Below the pieces are notes generated by a model. That model made no database searches, was not told where the DNA came from, and saw only the letters and a list, made by a program, of their open reading frames with translations. From UBA1724 sp963621575 (lineage in GTDB: Bacteria > Verrucomicrobiota > Lentisphaeria > Oligosphaerales > Oligosphaeraceae), in NCBI GenBank assembly GCA_963621575.1, contig CAVFEH010000001.1, positions 124,001 through 188,000 on the forward strand: a DNA stretch of 64,000 nucleotides, given 5' to 3'. This document shows positions 54,715 to 63,803 of this stretch, in pieces. The position numbers and the translations under genes were made by a program. How positions within the stretch are numbered: the stretch's first letter is position 1; every line of letters starts with the position of its first letter.

Positions 54715-55308
54715 CTAGTAGCCCAGCGCCTTCTGGAGTTCGGTCTGGAATTCCTGGATGTCCTGCTGGTCGGGTTTGGAGGAGCCCTCGTCGGGATTGA
54801 AGCCCAGACGTCCGTAGGCATCCACATACCACTCGCCGGAGGCGCCAGAACCGAATTTCACGGTGCCTGAGAGGCTGGCTCCAGGACGGACCACCTTGCT
54901 GATCTCCACCGTGGTGGCGCCGCGCAACGCATCGGCGGCGGGAGCCGTTCCGGAGGGCGCGGGGTTGCCTGCGGGGGCGGAGTTTTGGGCGTCTTCCCCG
55001 GAGTAGGGTGGATAGTCCTCTTCGCCCGGGAGAGCGCCCTCTTCGGCAACATCGGCGGGAGCGGGGGTCGCCGCCGCCTTGGCGGCCTTGGCCTTCGCCT
55101 CATTGGGGAGGATGCTGGCGCGCGTGGCCGCCGCCTTGGCATCTTGCTTGTCCCAGTCCACCTGCAATTCGGCCGTCAGCATTCGAAGCTCCATGTAGGT
55201 CATGTGGAGATCGAAGTGCTGCATGAGCTGGTCCTGCACCTGGGAGAGGGTCATCCCCTCCGATAGACACTTCTGGATGAATGCGTTGCGCTGCTGATCT
55301 GTGACCAT
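54715..55308 (-). CDS. Conserved-looking hypothetical protein
   Basis: A 197-residue cytoplasmic protein, no signal or membrane segment. Residues 1-50 look like a small helical, HTH-like domain (GMTLSQVQDQLMQHFDLHMTYMELRML). Residues 55-125 are an Ala/Pro/Glu-rich linker. Residues 130-197 form a compact domain with VRPGASLSGTVKFGSGASGEWYVDAYGRLGF and a final helix QEFQTELQKALGY. I do not recognise the family; the domain plan suggests a regulator or adaptor. It lies 45 bases before gpmI and 125 after the ROK gene. The start ATG at 55308 opens directly into the helix; the longer upstream frame is not credible. Confidence 0.75.
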   Translation of the reverse strand: MVTDQQRNAFIQKCLSEGMTLSQVQDQLMQHFDLHMTYMELRMLTAELQVDWDKQDAKAAATRASILPNEAKAKAAKAAATPAPADVAEEGALPGEEDYPPYSGEDAQNSAPAGNPAPSGTAPAADALRGATTVEISKVVRPGASLSGTVKFGSGASGEWYVDAYGRLGFNPDEGSSKPDQQDIQEFQTELQKALGY

Positions 55309-55433
55309 GGTGAAGAAAGTGGGGAAGGGGGGAGTGGAAAAAGTGTGGCCAGGGTTCGGCGGTCTGCCGGGATTTGCCGCGCGCGTGGCGCCGTCCTGGC
55401 CTTCTGGTTGCCGCGTCTTGGTTCCCCGGATGC

Positions 55434-56888
55434 CTAGCATTCGGGAAGGGACGCGGCCGCGGCCGCCTGTCCGTGGCGCTTTTCGCGTTCGGAGGGTTCG
55501 TAGAAGTGGATCTCGCCCAGTTCGGGGAATTCCTCGCGGAGGACCTTGCGTGCCAGGTCGAGGATGATCTGCCCGCCCTCGCCGGTCACCACGCGTCCCA
55601 GGACCTCCAGGTGTTTGATGGCGGGGTAGAAGGCGCAGTATTCGGCGACGGTGTAACCCAGGTAGACGCCGATGGTCTCGTAGATCTTGCGGGCGCGCTC
55701 GTCGCCCTTCTCCATGAGTTCCTGGACGCGCTTGAGCCGGCGGGGGAAGGCGTCCGCGGGGATGTCGTCCATTTCGATGCCGGCCAGGGGGATGAGCCGT
55801 GCCACGGCCTGCTGGGAGAAATAGTTTGCGCCCACGCCGATGTCGTGGGACCACTCGTCCATGGCGGCCTCGGGGTTGTAGTCCACGGGGGCGAAGGCCA
55901 GTTCGTTCATCCAGCCCTTGATGGTCATCTTCTCGTCAACGTAGCCGCCGGCGAGGCTGGAGCCCATGGCGATGCCCAGGACGCCGCCCTCCTTGAGGGC
56001 GATTGCGCCGGCCAGCGCGGTGACGTCGCCGTCGTTTTCCAGGCGCAGGGGCACCCCCCACTGCTTCTGGATTTCCTTGAAGATGGGTGCGGCCTCCTTG
56101 TCAAAGCGGCTGCGGGGCGTGATGCCGCGGAAGAGGGAGACGTTGCGGGCGCGCCCATCCACGAAGACGCCGGCGGAGGAGCCGCCGATGCCGCGGATCT
56201 TTGCGTCGGGATCCACGGAGTGGATGGCCTTTTCGGCCTCCTTTAGGACGTAGTTGATGTGGTCGTAGTGGTACTGGATGTCGGTCTGGGGCTTGGGATC
56301 CCAGACATATTCGGCGGAGAGGAGGGGCTCGCCGTCGGCCTTCAGGGCCAGCTCGCCGTCCTTGACCACGGCCACCTTCTCGTCGGAGGCGCCCAGGTCG
56401 AATCCGATGCGCCAGCCCTTCCAGTCCAGCTTCACCGCGGCGCCGGCGCCGTCGTTTTCGGCGGGAACGTCGTCGGGGGTGGGGGCGTAGACGAAGGTCA
56501 TGGGCTTCTCGTAGGTGAAGTCGCCCCAGAACTGTGCGTCGAAGCGGCGGGCGCCGGTTTCGCTGTAGCAGGCCTTCAGATACTGCACCAGGCACTCGGG
56601 GGCGTGGATGGTCACCTTCCAGCCGCCGAACTGCCATAGCAGGAACTTCACGATGCGTTCGATGTAGAAGAAGTTCCCCGCGGATGCGGGGTGCTTCATG
56701 TCGTAGACCACGGTGTCAAAGCGGGAGACGCGCTGGCGGTCGCGCTCCACGGCGATGAGGCAGGGCACCGCGCAGCCGGAGGCCTTCACGGCGTCGATGA
56801 AGGCGCGGTTGGCCAGCACGGGGGGACGGAAGCCAGGGTCGAGGACGGGGGTGGTCTTGGGGGCTACGAGGGGGAATTCCTGGTTCAT
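55434..56888 (-). CDS. ROK-like sugar kinase/regulator-fold protein with N-terminal extension
   Basis: A 484-residue protein. The first 175 residues are an extension of unknown fold. From about 178 the ASKHA/ROK fold appears: RIGFDLGASDEKVAVVKDGE for the phosphate loop, GIGGSSAGVFVDG, RLENDGDVTALAGA (near 285; catalytic Asp region) and GVLGIAMGSSLAGG. The zinc-binding CxCGxxGC of typical ROK kinases was not seen. It is close to a hexosamine-kinase-like gene and a nucleotidyltransferase, so a sugar or amino-sugar kinase role is likely. It could instead be a non-catalytic sugar sensor. Confidence 0.78.
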   Translation of the reverse strand: MNQEFPLVAPKTTPVLDPGFRPPVLANRAFIDAVKASGCAVPCLIAVERDRQRVSRFDTVVYDMKHPASAGNFFYIERIVKFLLWQFGGWKVTIHAPECLVQYLKACYSETGARRFDAQFWGDFTYEKPMTFVYAPTPDDVPAENDGAGAAVKLDWKGWRIGFDLGASDEKVAVVKDGELALKADGEPLLSAEYVWDPKPQTDIQYHYDHINYVLKEAEKAIHSVDPDAKIRGIGGSSAGVFVDGRARNVSLFRGITPRSRFDKEAAPIFKEIQKQWGVPLRLENDGDVTALAGAIALKEGGVLGIAMGSSLAGGYVDEKMTIKGWMNELAFAPVDYNPEAAMDEWSHDIGVGANYFSQQAVARLIPLAGIEMDDIPADAFPRRLKRVQELMEKGDERARKIYETIGVYLGYTVAEYCAFYPAIKHLEVLGRVVTGEGGQIILDLARKVLREEFPELGEIHFYEPSEREKRHGQAAAAASLPEC

Positions 56889-56953
56889 GGCTTTATGGGG
56901 TGGGTTCCGGGGGCTTTGGATGGTTGGAAAGGCGGTGGATTCCGGGGTGTTGC

Positions 56954-58045
56954 CTACCGGACGAACTGGTTCATCCGCTCATCCTGCCGCTCCATTTGGG
57001 CGACAAGGTGGAACTGTGTGCGGCAGCGGTCCAGGTTGTGTCCGTCGCGATGGGTCTTGAAGTAGACATCTCCCTCCAGGAAGTCGGTGAGGAAGCGGAG
57101 TCCGCACTCGAAAGTGAGGAGTTTTCCGGAGAAGGGCAGCAGCCGTTTTTCCTCGGGGGTGAGGAAGTCGCCGGCGGTGGCCAGGTATCCCTGGACGAGG
57201 GCGCCGAAGAGCCCCAGGTCGAAATTGACCTTGGAGAGGTCCTTCTCGTCTTCCGCGGCGGTGGCGGTGGTGGTGCGGATTTCATCGCCGAAGTCATAGA
57301 GGACGCTGCCGGGCATGCAGGTGTCCAGGTCGATGACGCAGACGCCCTCGCCGGTCTTGTCGTCCAGCATGACGTTGTTGATCTTGGTGTCGTTGTGGGT
57401 GACGCGCCAGGGAAGGCGGCCATCCGCAAGACCCTCCACCACGACGCCGCATTCCTTCTCGCGGGCAAGGGCGAAATCAATCTCGGCCCTGCATTGGGCT
57501 GCGCGGGCCAGCTTGTCCTCCTTCAGGACGGCCAGGAATTTCTGGAAGCGCCTGGGGGTGTGGTGGAAGTCCACGATGGATTCGAAGAGGGGGGCGCCGG
57601 GCAGGTCCGCCAGCGCTCTCTGGAAGGCCCCGAAGGCCTTCGCGGCCTGGAAGGCCTGGTCCTGGGAGGTGACGGCGTCCACTGTGCCGGCGCCCTCGAT
57701 GAAGAGGTACACGCGGTAGCAGTCGCCGGTGGCGGGGTTTTCCCAGTAGGGCTTTCCGTCGCGGGCGTCCACCAGCGTGAGGGTCGCGCGGGCATTCTGG
57801 GGGTTGCGGGCGGCCAGGTGCCTGGTGACCCGCTGGATGTTCTCCATGAGTTTGGGTACATTGGGGAAGACGTTCCGGTTGATGCCCTGGAGGATGTAGT
57901 GGACCGCCAGGCCGCTTTGGTCAACCGTGAGGCGGAAGGTGTTGTTGATGTGCCCGGAGCCCCATGGCTCGGCGTCGAGGACCACCCCGCGCAGGTCAAA
58001 ATTCGCGCAGACGGGCAGGAGTTTCTGCAGGATTTCCCGGGACAT
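56954..58045 (-). CDS. APH/choline-kinase-fold phosphotransferase, N-acetylhexosamine 1-kinase-like
   Basis: A 363-residue small-molecule kinase. The ATP-lobe start has WGSGHINNTFRL (near 28) and ILQGINRNVFPN (near 50). The catalytic loop is VTHNDTKINNVMLDD (near 213), and the metal motif is CVIDLDTCMPG (near 236). The pattern and length resemble NahK, which makes hexosamine-1-phosphate from GlcNAc or GalNAc. The nucleotidyltransferase gene lies only 4 bases upstream, the natural next step. A mucin-sugar salvage role is inferred; other sugar substrates are possible. Confidence 0.85.
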   Translation of the reverse strand: MSREILQKLLPVCANFDLRGVVLDAEPWGSGHINNTFRLTVDQSGLAVHYILQGINRNVFPNVPKLMENIQRVTRHLAARNPQNARATLTLVDARDGKPYWENPATGDCYRVYLFIEGAGTVDAVTSQDQAFQAAKAFGAFQRALADLPGAPLFESIVDFHHTPRRFQKFLAVLKEDKLARAAQCRAEIDFALAREKECGVVVEGLADGRLPWRVTHNDTKINNVMLDDKTGEGVCVIDLDTCMPGSVLYDFGDEIRTTTATAAEDEKDLSKVNFDLGLFGALVQGYLATAGDFLTPEEKRLLPFSGKLLTFECGLRFLTDFLEGDVYFKTHRDGHNLDRCRTQFHLVAQMERQDERMNQFVR

Positions 58046-58049
58046 TTTG

Positions 58050-58955
58050 CTACCTCCAGAGGCGTGCGGGATAGACTCCCTGCGCAGTGAGTGCCTTGAC
58101 TTGCTCCAATACCAGCTGTCGGTCTTCCGCGTAGGTCATGCCGAACCACTTCTCGGGACTGGTGCGCACCAGGGAGTCCCAGCCCTTCTCTTTGATGAGG
58201 GTGTTCACCACGGTGGGGATGAAGAACTCCTTATTGGGCTCCTTGAGATTCTTGTCCAGGAATTCCCGGAGCTGCTGGTCCAGCTGGGCGAAGATGGCGG
58301 CGGGGAAGCCCCACAGGTTCATGGAGGTGGGCTCTTGTCCGGTCAGGGGGGTCCAGCCGCCGTCCTCGTTTTGATAGCGTGCGGCGCCGCCGGCGACGGC
58401 CTCGATGGTGGTGCGCTCCACCACGTCGGTGAGGTGGCCATTCTCCACGGCGCAGATGCCGCGGGAGACGCTGCCGTGCTCGGAGAGGGTGTTGTTCAGG
58501 CGGAAGGCCACGATGCCGCAGGTCTTGTCGGTGAAGGAGGGATCCTGCAGGAGCTTCGCCATTTCCAGGAAGGAGTCCTTGCCGTAGAAGTCGTCGGCGT
58601 TCACCATGGCGAAGGGGCCTTGGATGGCGTTGCGGGCGCACCAGACGGCGTGGCCTGTCCCCCAGGGCTTCTTGCGGGTTGCGGGGGCCACGTATCCCCC
58701 GGGAAGACGGTCCAGGCTCTGAATTACGTATTCCACTTCGATCTTGCCGTCCAGGCGGTTGCCGAAGTGCTCCCGGAGGGGCTCCTCCAACTCCTCGCGG
58801 ATGATGAAGACCACCTTTCCAAAGCCGGCGCGCAGGGCGTCATACACGGAGTAGTCCAAAATGAACTCGCCGTCGGGCCCAACCGGGTCCATCTGCTTGA
58901 TGCCGCCGTACCGGCTGCCCATGCCGGCAGCCAAAACCAGAAGAGTGGGAGTCAT
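58050..58955 (-). CDS. Sugar-1-phosphate nucleotidyltransferase
   Basis: A 301-residue GT-A-fold enzyme making NDP-sugars. The nucleotide-binding loop is VLAAGMGSRYGGIKQMDPVG (near 6), and the sugar-binding part has KKPWGTGHAVWCARN (near 95) and MVNADDFYGKDSF (near 117), the last holding the metal Asp. The ATG at 58955 opens into the first strand; a longer frame upstream is unlikely. With the kinase gene 4 bases downstream it probably converts a hexosamine-1-phosphate into UDP-sugar. Carries no left-handed-helix acetyltransferase domain, so it is not GlmU. Confidence 0.88.
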   Translation of the reverse strand: MTPTLLVLAAGMGSRYGGIKQMDPVGPDGEFILDYSVYDALRAGFGKVVFIIREELEEPLREHFGNRLDGKIEVEYVIQSLDRLPGGYVAPATRKKPWGTGHAVWCARNAIQGPFAMVNADDFYGKDSFLEMAKLLQDPSFTDKTCGIVAFRLNNTLSEHGSVSRGICAVENGHLTDVVERTTIEAVAGGAARYQNEDGGWTPLTGQEPTSMNLWGFPAAIFAQLDQQLREFLDKNLKEPNKEFFIPTVVNTLIKEKGWDSLVRTSPEKWFGMTYAEDRQLVLEQVKALTAQGVYPARLWR

Positions 58956-59042
58956 GATCGGAGTGGGGAATGAGGAATTTTGGGGATTGGCCACCCTGTG
59001 GAGGGGCCGGGCCGCCACCGGGTGGCGGCAAATCGCCGGCGG

Positions 59043-62000
59043 CTAGTCAGCCGTCCGCATCTCCTGGTGGTATTCCTGGAGGGACTTCACGCCGTCATCG
59101 CCCTTGAGCATGGCATGGATGCCGTTTGCGGAGGCCAGTGCGGCGGCGACGGTGGTGAAGTAGGGGACGCCGTATTTGATGGCGCTTTTGCGGATGTAGG
59201 AGTCGTCCAGCTTGGATTCCTTGCCGATGGGGGTGTTGATGACCAGCTGGATGTGTCCGTTCTTGAGCTCGTCCATGATGTCGGGGCGGCCCTGGCCGAT
59301 CTTCGCGATCTGCTTGGCGGGGATGCCGGCCTTCTGGAGGCTGTTGTAGGTGCCCTCGGTGGCCAGCAGCCGGAGGCCGTCCTCGACGAACTGCCGTGCG
59401 GCGGGGAGGATTGCCTGGTGGTCGCGGGGGGCCACGGTGATGAGGACGGTGCCCTTGGTGGGCAGCGCGGGCTTGGCGGCTTCCTCGGCCTTGAAGAAGG
59501 CCAGTCCCAGGTTGTGGGAGATTCCCAGGACCTCGCCGGTGGAGCGCATTTCGGGGCCCAGGACGGGGTCGACCTCGGGGAGCATGGGGAAGGGGAAGAC
59601 GGCCTCCTTGACGCCGTAGTGCTTCAGCGTGAGCTCCTTTAGATGCATGTCCTTGAGCTTCCTGCCCATCATGACGTCGGTGGCCAGACGCGCCATGGAG
59701 ATTCCGCAGACCTTGGATACCAGGGGCACGGTGCGGGAGGCGCGGGGATTCGCCTCGATGACATAGACCTTGCCCTGGCAGATGGCGAACTGGACGTTCA
59801 TGAGGCCCACCACGCCCATTTCGATGGCGATGCGGCGGGTGATGTCCTTGATCTGCTCCTCGTAGACCCGTCCCATGGTGGGGGGCGGGATGACGCAGGC
59901 GGAGTCGCCGGAGTGGATTCCGGCCAGCTCGATGTGCTCCATGACGCTGGGGACGAAGGCGTCGGCGCCATCGCTGATGGCGTCGGCCTCGGCCTCCAGG
60001 GCGTCGCCCAGGAAGCGGTCGATGAGGATGGGGCGGTCGGGGGAGACCTCCTCCTCCGCCTTGAGGACGTATTCCTTCAGCATCTCCCGGTCGTGGACCA
60101 CCTCCATGCCGCGGCCGCCCAGCACGAAGGAGGGGCGCACCATGACGGGGTAGCCGATGGACTCGGCGATCTGCATGGCCTGCTCCAGGTTTGAGGCCAT
60201 GCCGGACTCGGGCATGGGGATGCCCATCTTGTCCATCATCTTGCGGAAGAGATCGCGGTCCTCGGCCATGTCGATGGTCCGGGGAGGGGTGCCCAGGATG
60301 TGGACGCCGTTGTGCTCCAGCTTGTCAGCCAGGTTGAGGGGGGTCTGCCCCCCGAACTGGACGATGGCGCCCATGGGCTTTTCGCGCCGGTAGATGGCCA
60401 GGACGTCTTCGAGGGTGAGGGGCTCGAAGTAGAGCTTGTCGCTGGTGTCGTAGTCCGTGGAGACGGTCTCGGGGTTGCAGTTGACCATGATGGTCTCGTA
60501 GCCCAGGCTCCGCAGCTCCTGTGCCGCGTGGACGCAGCAGTAGTCGAATTCTATGCCCTGTCCGATCCGGATGGGGCCGCCGCCCAGGATCATGACCTTT
60601 CTGGCGTTGGAGGAGGGCGTGCTCAGGTCCTTCTGCAGATTGTAGCTGCTGTACCAGTAGCAGGCGTCCTTCACGCCGGAGACGGGCACGGGCTCCCAGC
60701 CCTCGGTCACGCCCAGGGACTCCCGGCGGGTGCGCAGGCTGTCCTCGGGGATGTCCAGCAGTCCGGCCAGGTATTGGTCGCTGAAGCCGTCCCGCTTGGC
60801 CTGGACGAGCAGGGCGTCGGGGAGTTCCTTTCCCTTGCAGGCGAGGAGGGACTCCTCCTCCACCACCAGGGCCTTCATCTCCTCCAGGAAATACCGCTTG
60901 ATGAAGGTGAGCTTCTGGAGCTGCTCGACGGTGGCACCCTTCCGCAGCGCCTCATACATGGCGAACTGCCGGAAGCTGGTGGGCTCCTTGAGGAGATCCA
61001 GCAATTCGGCGAGGCTCTTCTTGTGGAGATCCTGGTAGAAGCCCAGTCCGGCGGTGGAGCGCTCCAGGGAGCGGATGGCCTTCTGGAAGGCCTCGCGGTA
61101 GGTCTTGCCAATGCTCATGACCTCGCCCACGGCCCGCATCTGGGTGCCCAGCTTGTCCTTGACCCCGCGGAACTTCTCGAAGGCCCAACGGGCGAATTTG
61201 ACCACCACGTAGTCGCCGCCGGGAGTGTATTTCTCCAGGGATCCATCGCGCCAGTAGGGCAGTTCGTCCAGGGTGACGCCGGCCGCCAGGAGCGCGGAGA
61301 CATAGGCGATGGGGAAGCCGGTGGCCTTGGAGGCCAGGGCGCTGGAGCGGCTGGTGCGGGGGTTGATCTCGATGATCACGATGCGGCCATCCTTGGGATT
61401 CCGGGCAAACTGGACGTTGGTGCCGCCGATGACGCCGATGGCCTCCACAATCCGGTAGGCCATCTCCTGCATCTGCTTCTGGATCTCCCCGGAGATGGTC
61501 AGCATGGGCGCGGTGCAGAAGGAGTCGCCGGTGTGCACGCCGACGGGATCCACATTTTCGATGAAGCAGACCGTGATCATCTGGCCCTTGGAGTCGCGGA
61601 CGATTTCGAGCTCCAGTTCCTCCCAGCCAAGGAGAGACTCCTCGATGAGGCATTCGTGGACCAGCGAGGCCTGCAGGCCGCGGTTGGCGATGGTCTGGAG
61701 CTCCTCCACATTGTAGCAGAATCCGCCGCCGGTGCCCCCCATGGTGTAGGCGGGACGCACGACAACCGGGAAGCCGATTTCACGGGCCGCCTGCAGCGCC
61801 TCCTCCTGGGTATGGACAATCCGGCTGGGCGCCATCTGCACGCCCAGGGAATTCATGGTCTCCTTGAAGGCCTCGCGGTCTTCCCCCCGGCGAATGGCGT
61901 CAATCTGCACGCCAATGACCTTCACGCCGTATTTTTCCAGGACGCCCTTCTCAGCCAGCTCGCTGGAGAGGTTCAGCGCGCTCTGCCCCCCCAGGTTCGG

Positions 62001-62261
62001 GAGCAGCGCATCGGGGCGTTCTTTCGCGATGATCTGCTCCATGCGCTCTGCGTTCAACGGCTCGATGTACGTGTGGTCCGCAGTGCTGGGGTCCGTCATG
62101 ATTGTGGCGGGGTTGGAGTTCACCAGCACGATCTCGTAGCCAAGGCTCCGGAGCGCCTTGCAGGCCTGGGTTCCGGAATAGTCGAATTCACAGGCCTGCC
62201 CAATGATAATGGGGCCACTGCCAATGATCATGACTTTCTTGATGTCGGTGCGCTTCGGCAT
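59043..62261 (-). CDS. carB: Carbamoyl-phosphate synthase large subunit
   Basis: Makes carbamoyl phosphate for pyrimidine and arginine synthesis with the CarA glutaminase (not in the window). The 1072-residue length is complete. The first half begins IGSGPIIIGQACEFDYSG and has YTMGGTGGGFCYN and EINPRTSRSSALASKATG. The second half begins LGGGPIRIGQGIEFDYCC and has FVLGGRGMEVV and EANPRASRTVPLVSKVCG. The C-terminal MGS-like regulatory domain is present (about 935-1072; LATEGTYNSLQKAG, LVINTP). AGGAG lies 8 bases before the ATG at 62261. It heads the minus-strand run; 87 bases separate it from the nucleotidyltransferase gene. Confidence 0.97.
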   Translation of the reverse strand: MPKRTDIKKVMIIGSGPIIIGQACEFDYSGTQACKALRSLGYEIVLVNSNPATIMTDPSTADHTYIEPLNAERMEQIIAKERPDALLPNLGGQSALNLSSELAEKGVLEKYGVKVIGVQIDAIRRGEDREAFKETMNSLGVQMAPSRIVHTQEEALQAAREIGFPVVVRPAYTMGGTGGGFCYNVEELQTIANRGLQASLVHECLIEESLLGWEELELEIVRDSKGQMITVCFIENVDPVGVHTGDSFCTAPMLTISGEIQKQMQEMAYRIVEAIGVIGGTNVQFARNPKDGRIVIIEINPRTSRSSALASKATGFPIAYVSALLAAGVTLDELPYWRDGSLEKYTPGGDYVVVKFARWAFEKFRGVKDKLGTQMRAVGEVMSIGKTYREAFQKAIRSLERSTAGLGFYQDLHKKSLAELLDLLKEPTSFRQFAMYEALRKGATVEQLQKLTFIKRYFLEEMKALVVEEESLLACKGKELPDALLVQAKRDGFSDQYLAGLLDIPEDSLRTRRESLGVTEGWEPVPVSGVKDACYWYSSYNLQKDLSTPSSNARKVMILGGGPIRIGQGIEFDYCCVHAAQELRSLGYETIMVNCNPETVSTDYDTSDKLYFEPLTLEDVLAIYRREKPMGAIVQFGGQTPLNLADKLEHNGVHILGTPPRTIDMAEDRDLFRKMMDKMGIPMPESGMASNLEQAMQIAESIGYPVMVRPSFVLGGRGMEVVHDREMLKEYVLKAEEEVSPDRPILIDRFLGDALEAEADAISDGADAFVPSVMEHIELAGIHSGDSACVIPPPTMGRVYEEQIKDITRRIAIEMGVVGLMNVQFAICQGKVYVIEANPRASRTVPLVSKVCGISMARLATDVMMGRKLKDMHLKELTLKHYGVKEAVFPFPMLPEVDPVLGPEMRSTGEVLGISHNLGLAFFKAEEAAKPALPTKGTVLITVAPRDHQAILPAARQFVEDGLRLLATEGTYNSLQKAGIPAKQIAKIGQGRPDIMDELKNGHIQLVINTPIGKESKLDDSYIRKSAIKYGVPYFTTVAAALASANGIHAMLKGDDGVKSLQEYHQEMRTAD

Positions 62262-62865
62262 AAATCGTTCTCCTGGAAGGGGTGGCGTTGACAAAAAAAG
62301 GCGGCGGCCGCCCAAAAAAAGGGGATGGCGCAGACAGAAGGGGGCCCGCGCCGGTAAAATCTGCTTAATATAGCCGCGCCACCTGCGTACGCGGCGCGGG
62401 CGCGGGGGAAAGCCCGCCTGCGGGCGGTGTGGCGGCCTCCCGGCGGGGCTGGGAGCGACACAGGCTCCGGAAAGGCATATTGAGGAAGGAAAATCTCCAA
62501 AGGACGGAGGGGCAAGCCCCCCGCACCCCCCGGAGGGCGCCAGGATGGCGGCAGTATGGGGGCGGTTTGGCTGGCTGGCATCCACCCCCCGTGGCCTGTG
62601 GAACACACAGCAAAGCCCGGATATTTTTGCGGCTTCCTTTTTTATTTTGTGGGTGGGCTTGTATTTTGGGTTGGGATTGCTTACAATGTGCTCATGCAGG
62701 TCTTTTGCGTTGATGTATCCGAAGTCTGACGGCAGTGTCTTGCATGTCGTCGGACACCCCCTGCAGCGACTCTTTCCGCTATTCTTTGGAAGGGAGGGAG
62801 TCGCGACCCGTTGAGCAAGCACCGAAACTGAATAGATTCGTAAAAAACAATTCAAGGAGCGATCC
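62262..62865. other. Divergent intergenic region of about 600 bases
   Basis: Holds the carB promoter region on one side and that of the pilin-like gene on the other. Near carB are a GC palindrome (GGCGGCGGCCGCC, about 62301) flanked by A-runs and a purine-rich tract. On the plus strand TTGTAT (62659-62664) and TACAAT (62682-62687), 17 bases apart, could be a promoter with a long 5' leader. No coding frame looks real. Confidence 0.4.
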
Positions 62866-63690
62866 ATGATGAAGAAATCTTTCACTCTGATTGAGCTGCT
62901 GGTGGTCATCGCCATCATCGCCATCCTGGCGGCCATGCTGCTGCCCGCGCTTTCCAAGGCCCGTGAGAAGGCCCGCGCCATCAGCTGCACCAACAACCTG
63001 AAGCAGCTTGGTCTGGGCACCATCCTCTACGCCAACGACTACGACGACTTCCTCCACGCCGCCAAGTATGGAAAAGGCGAGGGCCCCAATTACACGGACG
63101 ACAACGCGTACTTCTACGACTTCAACCCGATGTGCAACGACCTCCTCAGCAACAAGGAGTCCACCGTGTCCGGCACCTTACTGCTGTCCACGAAGCCCGA
63201 GGCGTCCTGGAAACTGTGGCAGTGCCCCAGCCTGAATGGCAACGAGGCCTGGGAAGAGTACTACAAGGCCTCGCCCAAGACCACCCGTCCCAAGACTGGT
63301 TACCAGTACAATGGCGACATGTACAACAACCAGTATAAGGACAATGGTCCGCAGGGATCCGCCCCCGCCAAGTGGACCCGCATCATCAATCCCAAGGCCC
63401 CCAGCACCTTCATCCTCTATCTGGATCGTTGCGGCTGGGCCGGCAATGGCGGCAGCTGGGTGTACCACTGGTGCCTCGGCCATTTCGCCGAGAGCGCGGT
63501 CGGCACCGACGAGGAGTCCATCGAGTATCGCTGCCGTCACAGCGACCAGTGCAACCTGGTCTTCGCCGATGGCCACGCCGCCACCACCAACAAGTACAAC
63601 CTGACCCACCTGGCCAACGATGCGGATGGCGACACCGGCATCCTCTCCATGCATCCCGATGGCAATGCCACCGATGACAGCGGGCTCTAA
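62866..63690 (+). CDS. Type II secretion/pilin-like protein with H-X9-DG domain (DUF1559-like)
   Basis: A 274-residue exported protein. The N-terminus MMKKSFTLIELLVVIAIIA is a class III prepilin signal, cut before Phe by prepilin peptidase, with a long hydrophobic helix. The lollipop body has CTNNLKQLGLGTILYANDYDDFL and aromatic, Gly-rich segments. At the C-terminus is RHSDQCNLVFADGHA, the H-X9-DG motif. Large families of such proteins are a hallmark of Lentisphaerota and Planctomycetota; the function is mostly unknown. AAGGAG lies 9 bases before the first of two adjoining ATGs. It stands alone, followed by a strong terminator. Confidence 0.93.
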   Translation: MMKKSFTLIELLVVIAIIAILAAMLLPALSKAREKARAISCTNNLKQLGLGTILYANDYDDFLHAAKYGKGEGPNYTDDNAYFYDFNPMCNDLLSNKESTVSGTLLLSTKPEASWKLWQCPSLNGNEAWEEYYKASPKTTRPKTGYQYNGDMYNNQYKDNGPQGSAPAKWTRIINPKAPSTFILYLDRCGWAGNGGSWVYHWCLGHFAESAVGTDEESIEYRCRHSDQCNLVFADGHAATTNKYNLTHLANDADGDTGILSMHPDGNATDDSGL

Positions 63691-63716
63691 GCTGTAGCTT
63701 GGACGCTAGAATCCAA

Positions 63717-63753
63717 GGGGCGTCCCGGAACTTCCGGGGCGCCCCTGTTTTTT
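63717..63753 (+). terminator. Rho-independent terminator of the pilin-like gene
   Basis: Stem GGGGCGTCCCGG / CCGGGGCGCCCC (one G-T pair) with a short AACTT loop, followed by TGTTTTTT. It starts 27 bases after the stop codon. Confidence 0.92.
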
Positions 63754-63774
63754 GGGGGGAGACGGTGGTTTTTC

Positions 63775-63803
63775 TTGACATGAAACGTCGGCTTTTGTCA
63801 AAT
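63775..63803 (+). promoter_or_regulatory. Sigma-70-like promoter at the window end
   Basis: TTGACA (63775-63780, perfect -35) and TCAAAT (63798-63803), 17 bases apart. A second possible pair is TTGCAA (63842-63847) and TATATT (63863-63868), only 15 bases apart. About 130 to 200 bases downstream still belong to the window and contain a hairpin (CCGTGCC...GGCACGG, about 63881-63901) but no recognised start, so the gene or RNA lies mostly beyond base 64000. Confidence 0.5.
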
